This document shows positions 16,928 to 24,860 of a DNA stretch of 53,858 nt, one piece after another. Position 1 is the first letter of the stretch; each line of letters opens with the position of its first letter. A program made the position numbers and the translations under genes. Source of the stretch: Rhodoferax sp. OV413 (GTDB lineage: Bacteria > Pseudomonadota > Gammaproteobacteria > Burkholderiales > Burkholderiaceae_C); NCBI GenBank assembly GCA_945861785.1, contig CAMAWD010000038.1, positions 1 through 53,858 on the forward strand, read 5' to 3'. The notes beneath the pieces are model-generated. The model had not been told where the DNA came from. It worked only from the letters and a program-made list of their open reading frames with translations, and made no database searches.

Positions 16928-17353
16928 TCACCGCCCCAAGAAATCCCGATACGCCCGCCGCACGCCGTCTTCGAGCGGCACCGCCGGTTTCCGGCCCAGG
17001 CGATTGATCTGCGACGAATCCATCAGCTTGCGCGGCGTGCCGTCGGGCTTGGTGTGGTCGTACACGATGCGCCCATCGCAACCCACCACCCGCATCACGG
17101 TTTCTGCCAGCTCCCGGATCGTCACGTCGGAGCCGGTGCCGATGTTGATCAGCGGCCCGTCAAAGCCGCGCTCCATCAGGAACACGCAGGCGTCGGCAAG
17201 GTCGTAGTTGTCGTTCGGGCCGTACAAATTGGCTGGCATGGCGCTGGTGTATTGGCGACCATACTGCGCGTTGTAGTCCTCGCACATCTTGATTCCGTCA
17301 ATCTTGGCAATGGCGTAGGGCTCGTTGGTCGGCCCCAGCGCGCCGGTGACCAA
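16928..17353 (-). pseudogene. fcl copy 2, 5'-truncated with in-frame internal deletion
   Basis: Encodes GALGPTNEPYAIAKIDGIKM through to the normal end RRAYRDFLGR. It lacks about the first 150 residues. It also misses 42 residues between NDNYDLA and DACVFLME. The two ends of that gap in the intact gene both carry the bases GACCTGGCC, so the deletion probably arose by recombination at this short repeat. The catalytic Tyr/Lys motif remains but the NADP-binding domain is gone, so it is not functional. Confidence 0.9.
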
Positions 17354-17356
17354 AAT

Positions 17357-17673
17357 TCATCCCCCAACTTTGGTGGCAATTTTCATGACCAACGCCTCAT
17401 TGAAGAAAATACCTTGGGTTCGCATGGCAAGTGCGGCTTCCAGAAATGACGGGATCAAACCAAGTGAGCGCGCCTTGGCCAAAATCCCAAGCGTGCCATC
17501 ACCTTGACCCAAGCAAGCCCTGCCAGGTCTGGCACCAGAATGCGACCACCTTCACGGCATTCTTCCACCACTGACGGTGCAACCGCAACCTCGCCAAAAA
17601 TCGTCGGCAGCAAACCAAGCAAATCAACGCTGCTCAGCGAAATAAATGGTGTTGTGTTTGAGAAAACGATCAC
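17357..17673 (-). pseudogene. DUF3368 PIN-like toxin, frameshifted/deleted
   Basis: MIVFSNTTPFISLSSVDLLG begins a typical DUF3368 protein (SNTTPLI-x-L), continuing to VPDLAGLAWVKVMA. A deletion then removes the middle and shifts the frame; the C-terminal end LGILAKARSLGLIPSFLEAA to KIATKVGG is found in another frame. Upstream gene UPF0175 overlaps its start by ATGA, the normal TA arrangement. Confidence 0.8.
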
Positions 17674-17924
17674 AACAAGGCCGTCTCACGCGTGAAGTCA
17701 TCATCATTGTTGTCCATCAAGACCGCGCCAGACTGCATCGCATGCAACAAGAAATGCACGCGGGGCAACCCACACCAGCGCGCCGCCATGCCCGAGGACA
17801 ACTTCCCCTCGCGGAACAAGGCCGTGGCTGACTGCAGCTTGATCAAATCGGCGAAGCGTTGCGAATCCATATGCAAACCCAACAAAATTTCGGGCGGGCA
17901 TTCAATCTCAATGGTGTTCTTCAT
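17670..17924 (-). CDS. UPF0175-family antitoxin
   Basis: The 84 residues starting MKNTIEIECPPEILLGLHMD and containing ATALFREGKLSSGMAARWCG then LPRVHFLLHAM match UPF0175, the usual antitoxin partner of DUF3368 PIN-like toxins. AGGGTG precedes the start. The toxin following it is broken, so this is another antitoxin that outlived its toxin. Confidence 0.82.
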   Translation of the reverse strand: MKNTIEIECPPEILLGLHMDSQRFADLIKLQSATALFREGKLSSGMAARWCGLPRVHFLLHAMQSGAVLMDNNDDDFTRETALL

Positions 17925-18092
17925 GATCTTCACCCTAAGGTATGGCTCTGGGTATTTTTGCACAGTGCGCCGCTAACTTCAGGAACGTTTGTGCGTTTGG
18001 CTCGGTGCTCCATGGGCAAGATCGAGACGGCTGCGACCTGGATCTGCTGTTCCTACAGGCATTGCGAATTCGAGCGTCCATTCTGGTGGGCG

Positions 18093-18288
18093 TGCCGTCG
18101 GGCTTGGTGTGGTCGTACACGATGCGCCCATTGCAACCCACCACCCGCATCACGGTTTCCGCGAGCTCCCGGATCGTCACGTCGGAGCCGGTGCCGATGT
18201 TGATCAACGGCCCGTCAAAGCCGCGCTCCATCAGGAATACGCAGGCGTCGGCCAAGTCGTCCACATACAGAAACTCGCGTCGGGGCTT
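18093..18288 (-). pseudogene. fcl copy 3, internal fragment
   Basis: Encodes [20 protein letters not shown] through [20 protein letters not shown] to [10 protein letters not shown], about 65 codons of GDP-fucose synthase. To its left (18060-18092) lies the ATTGCGAATT...TTCTGGTGGG sequence that also follows the small ORFs at 10411 and 16805, so this is a worn copy of the same rpnS-fcl duplication joint. Confidence 0.85.
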
Positions 18289-18480
18289 GCTTTCCGTTGG
18301 CTACATTTCGCCAACTCCGCAGCGGCGACGACAACTGCAACGCCAGCGCTCCCACATTCTGATGAAGAACGCGATTGCGCGACCCTAGCCTTTGGCGATA
18401 TTCTTTGCCATGCCAAGTTCGGTGCAAGCCAATGGCCATGCTTGCACAAATCGGCCTCACCCCACACACCAAGTGCCACC

Positions 18481-18690
18481 ATGATCCTGCTTGACCCCAA
18501 GAACGACTACATCTTCAAAAGGCTCTTTGCCACGGCACCACACCTGCTGAGCGCCTTGATCAATGCGGTGCGCCATGAAGAGGAGCCGGTCGAAGTCATC
18601 GAGGTCCTCAATCCGCGCATCGAGCCCGAGGATCTGGCCGGCAAATTCATCGTGCTCGATGTGCTTGCCCGGGGCCGGCAAGGCCGACCG
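18481..18690 (+). pseudogene. Rpn nuclease remnant 6, N-terminal part
   Basis: MILLDPKNDYIFKRLFATAP then HLLSALINAVRHEEEPVEVI and FIVLDVLARG is the intact beginning of an Rpn/PDDEXK_2-family protein, with the first catalytic Asp in VLDV. The sequence jumps at about 18680 from DVLARG straight to KADRLHKAGAQG in another frame, deleting the rest of the nuclease site and about 150 residues. Rpn proteins are DNA-cleaving proteins linked to recombination and phage defence. Confidence 0.82.
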
Positions 18691-18935
18691 GCTCCACAAG
18701 GCGGGCGCGCAAGGCTTGACCGCCTGGGTCACGTTTTTTGAACACTGGAAAGAGGAGCCCACCATGAGTCAACTCACCTACGCGCCGGTGCAGCAAGCAC
18801 TGGAGATGCTCAAAGACCTCAGCGCCGACGACGAAACCCAGCGCAAGGCGTTTGTGCGCGAACGTGCGCTGCGCGATGAAGTTTCCCAACTCGCATCGGC
18901 CAGGAGGGCAGGCTTCCAAGAAGGCTTCCCAGAAC
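18680..18935 (+). pseudogene. Rpn remnant 6, C-terminal part with RpnS-like start at 18764 but no tail
   Basis: ADRLHKAGAQGLTAWVTFFE then HWKEEPT reads with six T into the ATG at 18764 (AAGAGGAG-N6-ATG) and MSQLTYAPVQQALEMLKD... LASARRAGFQEGF. After about 18925 the Rpn sequence ends and the frame runs on over unrelated and antisense sequence to 19381. The conserved QSGM...AQARAILGL tail is absent, so this copy is broken at its 3' end. Confidence 0.75.
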
Positions 18936-19164
18936 GCCTGCAGGCCGTGGGCCCCGGTTTCGTCGAGCGCCTCCAGTCGTTGGCCGGGTACGCCAATACA
19001 AACGCCAACCAGCGACGGGCGGCAATCGCCCAACTGGCGTTTGACGTAATTGCGCAAGGCCCTGTTCACCTCACACCGCACCCAAGCGCGGTGCCCCGCG
19101 CCGCGCGCAACACACAACCACCTGCCGCCTGGCGCGCACCCCGTGTGGCCTGCTACCGTTGCGC

Positions 19165-19795
19165 GCCATGCGCCGCCTGCAAATGCCCACCACCCCCAGC
19201 CCCGCCAGCAACATTGCCCAGCCCTCCGGCTCGGGCACTGGCGCGGCCAGCGAGTGGCCATAGGCATAGGCCATGGCAGACAGATACCCGGTGGCCACGC
19301 TGTCCGTCGGGTTGTCGAACACCACCGACACTGTTCCCAGGCTGCGCTGCGCCTGCGGGCCGCTTTCGGTCAGCAGGGTGATGTAGGCGATGTCTTGCGC
19401 CGCCGCCCGTCAGCGCCACGTTCAGGTTGCTTGTGGCGTAGAAAGTCACCTGGGTTTGCGGCGCCAGCGTGAAGACCCAGTCGCGGCTGGCGGCCTGCGC
19501 GTCGAACTGCCCGAAACTGCCCGGCGCGCTGGGCACGGTGGTGCCGCTGGCGAACAGGCTCAGTGGCGGCAGCTGGCCCACGGTGCCGGTGGTCACCGCT
19601 GCCTGGGCCGTCTGGCCGGCCACCAAAGGCGCACTGGCGCTGACGTCGCCTGTGCCGCCGGTGGAGCCGCGGCCGTGGGTTTCAAACAGGGTGCTGTAGC
19701 TGTTGGCGCTGGCATCGTTGATGCCGGTGCCGATGAAACTCAGCGCCGGGGCAGTGGTCAGGCTGTCAATGTGGTTGCCGGCCCGTTTCCCGCCC
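19165..19795 (-). pseudogene. PEP-CTERM protein, 5'-truncated and frameshifted
   Basis: Leftward reading gives a secreted-type stretch (LSFIGTGINDASANSYSTLF, VTFYATSNLNVALTG), then a frameshift near 19405, then FDNPTDSVATGYLSAMAYAY and the sorting tail VPEPEGWAMLLAGLGVVG followed by ICRRRMARN. VPEPE, a hydrophobic helix and an Arg-rich end make a PEP-CTERM signal for exosortase. The signal peptide is missing because the 5' end merges with the 3' end of the next gene at about 19790. Confidence 0.8.
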
Positions 19796-20669
19796 TTGCC
19801 GCTATCTCGCCCGGCCAATACCGGTCCACCAATTCCTTGGTGTTTCGAATGTTTCCCCGGCTCGACGCCCCGAAAACGATCGACTCGATGTTCGGCTGCT
19901 GGCAGACCCATTCGATCGCCTCCTTTGGCGGAATGGCGCCCGATGCAAACACCGACATCGCAATCGCCCGAAACTTCTTCTCGCGCAGCGCCTTGGCGTA
20001 GGCGTCGAAGCCGCCACACATCCGAAACCCGATCTTGTTGATGTTGCTGCACACGATCGGGTTGTCGATGCCAAGGCGTTCCAACACGTCGAGCAGCATC
20101 GGCATGTTCATGGTGATAAAGCCGGGCTCGGCGTTGTAACGCGTTTTCACGTGTTCGGCAAAGATGCGAAAGGCCTCGTTGAAGCCCATGCCCAGCAGAA
20201 GGTCGACCACCACGTTCTGCAAAAAGATCACCGGCGTCTTCAGGCCGGCAAACATCTTCATCTCGGCGTCGATCAGCAGGGTGGTTACGCCCTCGATGTC
20301 CTTCTTGGCCAGCGACATGCCGCCGCGCACAGCGGCGTTCAAAAAGCCTTCGTCGGGCATGAAGCGCTTGAGCGTGCCCAGAATGCCGTCTTCGGTGACC
20401 GCATTGGCGTATTTGTGCGCATAGGGCATGCAGGGCATGAACTCGAAATCCTGGTAACGCGCGGGGTTGGCGCGCATGTGGTCACACACCAGCGCAATGC
20501 GGTCGTGCGTGGTGCACATGAAGCTGTTGACGCCTTCGTCCATGGCGTTGTCCAGCACCTCGATCACGGCCTGGATGTCCTGAAAACGCATGGCCTGTGC
20601 ACGGGCTTTTTCTTCCGACATGTGGTTGACACCAAAAAATTGGTTGTCACCAAATAACAAACGATCCAT
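19758..20669 (-). CDS. Conserved TIM-barrel-like protein paired with Gfo/Idh oxidoreductase
   Basis: The start at MDRLLFGDNQFFGVNHMSEE gives 303 residues. The body (FMCTTHDRIALVCDHM, NPIVCSNINKIGFRMCGGFD, AIAMSVFASGAIPPKEAIEW then IESIVFGASSRGNI) has the alternating strand-helix order and final V-F-G-A-S-x-x-x-N-I of aldo/keto-reductase-like or related TIM barrels, but I do not recognise a named family. It follows the Gfo/Idh gene by 65 bases on the same strand and probably acts with it on a sugar. The last residues (ARAGNGPATTLTA) lie over the PEP-CTERM scrap, so the true C-terminus may have been replaced. Confidence 0.7.
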   Translation of the reverse strand: MDRLLFGDNQFFGVNHMSEEKARAQAMRFQDIQAVIEVLDNAMDEGVNSFMCTTHDRIALVCDHMRANPARYQDFEFMPCMPYAHKYANAVTEDGILGTLKRFMPDEGFLNAAVRGGMSLAKKDIEGVTTLLIDAEMKMFAGLKTPVIFLQNVVVDLLLGMGFNEAFRIFAEHVKTRYNAEPGFITMNMPMLLDVLERLGIDNPIVCSNINKIGFRMCGGFDAYAKALREKKFRAIAMSVFASGAIPPKEAIEWVCQQPNIESIVFGASSRGNIRNTKELVDRYWPGEIAARAGNGPATTLTA

Positions 20670-20734
20670 CACGCACTCCCGATTCTTGATTTGTCTGATG
20701 ATGCCTTGGCATGCAGGCACACGCGCTGGCCGGC

Positions 20735-21829
20735 CTACCGCAGGGCTGCGAACAGCCCCTTTTTCTTCTTGGGCGCATCGGGCAGTGCATCGCCGTCCAG
20801 CACCGAGGCGCCTTTTTCGGCGTCGGCAATCATCATCGAGATGACCTTGTCGGTGGCCAGCGCGCTCTCGAAGGAGTTGACGTTGTCATGCGCGCGATTC
20901 TCTTCGATGCATGTGACAAAGTAGTCGAGTTGGGCCGAGTACTCTTCGCCCCGCAGGTAGAACCACACCGGTTCGGTCAGGTCAGTGGTGTAGCGGCTGT
21001 TCCAGCCGGGCTGGTATCCAGCGGGCAGGGCGGCGGTGTCGCGCAGATACACCTGGCACTCCTGCCGGTCGGCCGTGATGCGGCCGGCAGTGCCCCAGAT
21101 AGAGATCTTGGTGCTCATCTTGCGGTAGGACTCGTCGCTCCAGTTCACCGAGATCTGGGCGCTCTTGCCATCGGCGAAGTAGAGCGTGCCGAACACTTCG
21201 TCGTCGGTTTCCTTGGAGAAGATCTTGTTCAACACCGTGCCACCAACACCCTTGGGCGCGCCGAAGTACCAATTGACCAGGTTCAGCGGGTGGGCAGCAT
21301 AGTCGTACAGGCAGCCGCCACCCTCGGAGCGTTGCGTTCGCCACGAGGAACCCTTGGGCTTGAGCACCACCGGGCCATAAGCCTCGGCCAGCACGTGGGT
21401 GACCTGGCCGATGGCATTGGCATCCAGCAGGCGCTTGACCTCCTGGAACGCTCCAACAAACCGGTAGTGGTAACCCACCTGGTTGACCAGGCCCTTTTCG
21501 GTGGCGGTGCGGGTGGCCTGTTCACCGTCCTTCGTGTCCAGGCAAAACGGCTTTTCACAGAACACGTGCAGGCCTTTGGCCAGCGCTGCGTTCACCATCG
21601 TTGCGTGCATGCTGGATGGCGTGGCGATGATGACTGCGTCCAACGGCACCTCGGCCAGCATGGCGTCGAAATCGGTGTAGGTGCGTACGCCGGTGTACTT
21701 GTTGAGCACATCGAGTACATAGCCTGTGGCATCACATACGGCGGCCACTTCCACCCGCGGGTGGGCGTGGATCATGGCGTGGTGGGACAGGCCCATTTTT
21801 CCCAGGCCGACAACTGCTAGCTTTATCAC
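20735..21829 (-). CDS. Gfo/Idh/MocA-family oxidoreductase
   Basis: NAD(P)-dependent sugar dehydrogenase type. Rossmann start KLAVVGLGKMGLSHHAMIHA, then ATPSSMHATMV, FCEKPFCLDTKDGEQ (the family EKP motif) and VNQVGYHYRFVGAF; a C-terminal alpha/beta domain follows. 364 residues, full length. It belongs to the EPS operon, between a glycosyltransferase and the TIM-barrel-like gene, so the likely substrate is a nucleotide sugar or lipid-linked sugar; which one cannot be told from sequence. Confidence 0.88.
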   Translation of the reverse strand: MIKLAVVGLGKMGLSHHAMIHAHPRVEVAAVCDATGYVLDVLNKYTGVRTYTDFDAMLAEVPLDAVIIATPSSMHATMVNAALAKGLHVFCEKPFCLDTKDGEQATRTATEKGLVNQVGYHYRFVGAFQEVKRLLDANAIGQVTHVLAEAYGPVVLKPKGSSWRTQRSEGGGCLYDYAAHPLNLVNWYFGAPKGVGGTVLNKIFSKETDDEVFGTLYFADGKSAQISVNWSDESYRKMSTKISIWGTAGRITADRQECQVYLRDTAALPAGYQPGWNSRYTTDLTEPVWFYLRGEEYSAQLDYFVTCIEENRAHDNVNSFESALATDKVISMMIADAEKGASVLDGDALPDAPKKKKGLFAALR

Positions 21830-21849
21830 TTTCTGTCACTCCCTTGTTG

Positions 21850-22962
21850 TCAAATGCGCTGTGGCAGGTACCGCAGCAGCAATTTCTCGTACCGGCCGGC
21901 TACATGCTCCCAGGTGAACTCTTCCAGGTACCTTGCATGGCTGTTCGCACGCAAGCGCGCCTGCTCGGGTGGCGATGCAAGAAGCTGGCCGACCGCGACG
22001 CCAAATCCTGCCGAATCTTTGAAATACATTGCGCCGGTGCCCGCAACCCATCGGTTGTAAGGGTTGTCGTGCGCAATCACCGGGTTGCTGGCAGCCATAG
22101 CCTCTACCAATGACGGGTTGGTGCCACCCACCGTGTGGCCATGAACATAGGCCAGGCTATGGAAGCGCAGTGCCTGCACAACCGCCTTGTCGTAGATCGG
22201 CCCAAGAAAAACGACTTCGTTGCTGGCTGCTGCCATAACCTGTCGGTGGTAGTCATCGCCGTCGGGGTCGTACTTGCCAAGCAGCACCAGTTTGACGCCA
22301 CGTGGCTGCATGGAGAATCCCCTGACCATCTGCAGTATCGAGTTTTCAGGAATGGACCGGGCTACAAGATTGAGATACTTGCCGGGCTCCAGTCCCAGTT
22401 GCGTAACCAGTGCCTCCGGTGCGCTGCTGACAGGATCTGCACCGTAGGTGAGCGTTGTGATCTTGCGTTTTGGTGCGCGCGTCAGCAGGTACTTTTCGAT
22501 TTCCGGGTGGTCCGCGATCAGGTGGTTGCCGACATAGCATGCGATGCGTTCGTTGACATACAAGATTGCCTGCTTTGCGAAGCCCCACCGTGCGCGTGAC
22601 CACTCGATGCCATCCATATTGATCACGTTGGGAATACCGGCCAAACGTAGCCGGGTGCTGAACAAGGCGGTGTTGTAGCCAAATGTCAGACACAGATCCT
22701 TGAACTTGCACGCATGACTTATGGCAATCCAGTCAAAGTGCGACGTACCTTTCCAACCTTGTAGATTCACAGGAATGGTGACTCGTTCAATGCCTTGCCA
22801 GTGGTCTTCTTTGATCGCGCCGTGACCTGAAACCTGACAGTAGACAATAACTCGCCAGCCGTGCCGTACCAAAAACAACGCGATGTTCTCGGCGGCGGTT
22901 TCGAAACCACCGTAGTTGGCGGGCACGCCATGGGTACCCAGTATGCGTACTGTTTTTGTCAT
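21850..22962 (-). CDS. Glycosyltransferase, DUF1972/GT4 type
   Basis: Starts MTKTVRILGTHGVPANYGGF, the DUF1972 N-terminal domain (nucleotide-free acceptor side) of rhamnosyltransferase-like enzymes, with ETAAENIALFLVRHGWRVIV after it. The C-terminal donor-binding GT4 domain includes VFLGPIYDKAVVQALRFHSL and GGTNPSLVEAMAASNPVIAH. The 370 residues fit. An upstream in-frame start would overlap gmhB's 5' flank and has no support. It probably adds one sugar of the EPS repeat; donor unknown (rhamnose is a guess from family). Confidence 0.88.
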   Translation of the reverse strand: MTKTVRILGTHGVPANYGGFETAAENIALFLVRHGWRVIVYCQVSGHGAIKEDHWQGIERVTIPVNLQGWKGTSHFDWIAISHACKFKDLCLTFGYNTALFSTRLRLAGIPNVINMDGIEWSRARWGFAKQAILYVNERIACYVGNHLIADHPEIEKYLLTRAPKRKITTLTYGADPVSSAPEALVTQLGLEPGKYLNLVARSIPENSILQMVRGFSMQPRGVKLVLLGKYDPDGDDYHRQVMAAASNEVVFLGPIYDKAVVQALRFHSLAYVHGHTVGGTNPSLVEAMAASNPVIAHDNPYNRWVAGTGAMYFKDSAGFGVAVGQLLASPPEQARLRANSHARYLEEFTWEHVAGRYEKLLLRYLPQRI

Positions 22963-23002
22963 TCGATGGACGTAATGCTTGTCTGATGGAATGCGCGATG
23001 CT

Positions 23003-23539
23003 TCACTTGCATTGGTCCATGGCAAATGCAAGCAGGTCCGAATAGACGGGCAGGTCAACTGGCAAATCTGGATTGGTACGTGTCAGCTGGCCGTCACCGG
23101 TCAATACGAGGATCGGTCGACATCCGGCAGCCAGTGCCGCTTTGATGTCGCGAGCCGAATCGCCAACAAATGGGGCATCGCGAGGTGCGACCCCGTACCT
23201 TTTGCAAGCCTCAATCAACATGCCCGGTTGTGGCTTCCGACAACCGCAAAGTTCGTCCTGGCGATGCAGGCATGCAAACACGTGGTCAATATGTCCACCC
23301 GCATCAGCGACTTCGCGTAACAACTTGCGATGTATGTCTTCCAGTGCAGCTTCGCTGAAAGTGCCTTTTCCCACTCCAGCTTGGTTGGTGGCAATGACCA
23401 AGGTGTAGCCAGCGTGAGTCAACTTCGCTATCGCGTCCAAGGCACCTGGCAGGGCGTGCCACTCGGCAGCGCTGCGAATGTAATGTTCGCTGTTCTGATT
23501 GATCACGCCGTCTCGATCAAGAATCACCAAACGAGTCAA
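23003..23539 (-). CDS. gmhB: D-glycero-D-manno-heptose 1,7-bisphosphate 7-phosphatase GmhB
   Basis: HAD phosphatase removing the 7-phosphate to give heptose 1-phosphate. MTRLVILDRDGVINQNSEHY carries the nucleophile Asp and acid/base Asp; VIATNQAGVGKG is motif II; CLHRQDELCGCRKPQPGM is the zinc-binding loop of GmhB; FVGDSARDIKAA is the last acidic motif. 178 residues, normal. It sits two bases after hddC in the heptose gene set. Confidence 0.93.
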   Translation of the reverse strand: MTRLVILDRDGVINQNSEHYIRSAAEWHALPGALDAIAKLTHAGYTLVIATNQAGVGKGTFSEAALEDIHRKLLREVADAGGHIDHVFACLHRQDELCGCRKPQPGMLIEACKRYGVAPRDAPFVGDSARDIKAALAAGCRPILVLTGDGQLTRTNPDLPVDLPVYSDLLAFAMDQCK

Positions 23540-23541
23540 TT

Positions 23542-24270
23542 TCAGCCCCTGCCGACTTCCTCGCGCGCGGCGAAATCATGCTGGGCTTTGCGGAAATCTG
23601 CTGGTACACCAATGTCGATGAAATAGCTGTCCACGCTAAAGGCCAGAGGTCGCAGGGCGGCCAAGTGCGCAGCGACAAATTCCTGCTCAAATGAAAATCT
23701 CGCAGGCATCTGATACTTGGAAAACAAATCCTTGGCAATGCAGTAGACGCCGGCATTGATGAAGCCTGCGCCAGGTTCGCCCTTTTCACAGAACTGCACC
23801 AGAGTTGTGCCATCAACGGAGCAGCGTCCAAAACGCGATGTGTCAGGCACCGTTCTGACGACGACACCAAGCTCGGCATCTTCGGCGGTGCAAGCATCGA
23901 TGAATGCGTGGTAAGACATGTCCAGATACGTGTCGCCGTTGAGTACCAGAGCGCGGGCAGATTGCACATGTTTCAGCGCGAAGGCGATGGCCCCGCCGGT
24001 CCCCAAGGGTTCGGTTTCCCTCGCGTAAACAATCTGCATGCCTTTGTAAGAACTGCCAAAGTGGTCAATGATCTTCTCTGCCAGATGCCCTACAGACAGC
24101 ACGACTCGCGCCACGCCAGCCTTGTCGAGTTTGTCGAGCACATGCTCTAGGAACGGGCGCCCGGCAACGGGAGCCATCGGCTTTGGCAAACCCGGCACCT
24201 CTTCACGCAACCGGGTGCCGAGGCCGCCTGCCAGCACTATTGCGTCGATAGAGTTGGATTTTGTGGTCAT
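23542..24270 (-). CDS. hddC: D-glycero-alpha-D-manno-heptose 1-phosphate guanylyltransferase HddC
   Basis: Nucleotidyltransferase with DAIVLAGGLGTRLREEVPGL and PKPMAPVAGRPFLEHVLDKL, LNGDTYLDM and the SVDSYFIDIGVPADF region near the end. With gmhA, hddA and gmhB beside it the substrate is most likely heptose 1-phosphate and GTP, giving GDP-heptose. The ATG chosen (MTTKSNSID) overlaps the gmhA stop as ATGA; 242 residues. Confidence 0.88.
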   Translation of the reverse strand: MTTKSNSIDAIVLAGGLGTRLREEVPGLPKPMAPVAGRPFLEHVLDKLDKAGVARVVLSVGHLAEKIIDHFGSSYKGMQIVYARETEPLGTGGAIAFALKHVQSARALVLNGDTYLDMSYHAFIDACTAEDAELGVVVRTVPDTSRFGRCSVDGTTLVQFCEKGEPGAGFINAGVYCIAKDLFSKYQMPARFSFEQEFVAAHLAALRPLAFSVDSYFIDIGVPADFRKAQHDFAAREEVGRG

Positions 24271-24860
24271 GGCTTTGGAAAGATCAACATTTCGACCATC
24301 CCGCAAACGATGTGCCCCAACGTGATGTGGCACTCTTGGATGCGTGGTGTCTCAGTCGATGGCACGCGAACACAGACGTCGCAGAGATCCTTCATCTTGC
24401 CCCCAGTGGCACCGGTCATTGCCACCGTGAAGATTCCCATTGCTCTCGCCTGTTCGAATGCCTTGACAACATTGGGCGAGTTGCCTGAAGTCGACAGGCC
24501 GATGAGCACGTCACCTTGTTTGGCACAAGCCTGTACCTGCCGCTCAAACACGCGTTCGTAGCCGTAGTCGTTGCCGATTGCCGTCAGCACAGAAGTATCT
24601 ACAGTCAACGCAAATGCCGAAAGTCCAGGGCGGTCGTAATTAAACCGGCTGACAAACTCACCAGCCAAGTGCTGCGCATCGGCGGCGCTGCCGCCATTGC
24701 CCATAAACAGAACCTTGTGACCAGACACGCAGCTTTCAGCGCACTTTCTGGCAATAGCCTCGATTTGCCCCAATAGCGTCTTGTCTTCCAACACCGCGCG
24801 TTTGACGGCGAGCGACTCCAACAGCCACGACTCCGCGATCTGACTTAGTTCAGGCACCAT
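24267..24860 (-). CDS. gmhA: Sedoheptulose-7-phosphate isomerase GmhA
   Basis: Converts sedoheptulose 7-phosphate to D-glycero-D-manno-heptose 7-phosphate, the entry step of heptose synthesis. SIS-domain protein of 197 residues with [40 protein letters not shown] and [16 protein letters not shown]. The start overlaps the 3' end of hddA by 16 bases and the stop overlaps hddC, so the four genes are tightly coupled. Confidence 0.95.
   Translation of the reverse strand: MVPELSQIAESWLLESLAVKRAVLEDKTLLGQIEAIARKCAESCVSGHKVLFMGNGGSAADAQHLAGEFVSRFNYDRPGLSAFALTVDTSVLTAIGNDYGYERVFERQVQACAKQGDVLIGLSTSGNSPNVVKAFEQARAMGIFTVAMTGATGGKMKDLCDVCVRVPSTETPRIQECHITLGHIVCGMVEMLIFPKP

Noticed and set aside
18935-19381. 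Reading-frame continuation of RpnS-like copy 6 to 19381 as a long fusion protein
   Set aside because: After 18935 the frame crosses unrelated sequence and the antisense strand of a PEP-CTERM pseudogene; Pro/Arg/Ala-rich shadow.
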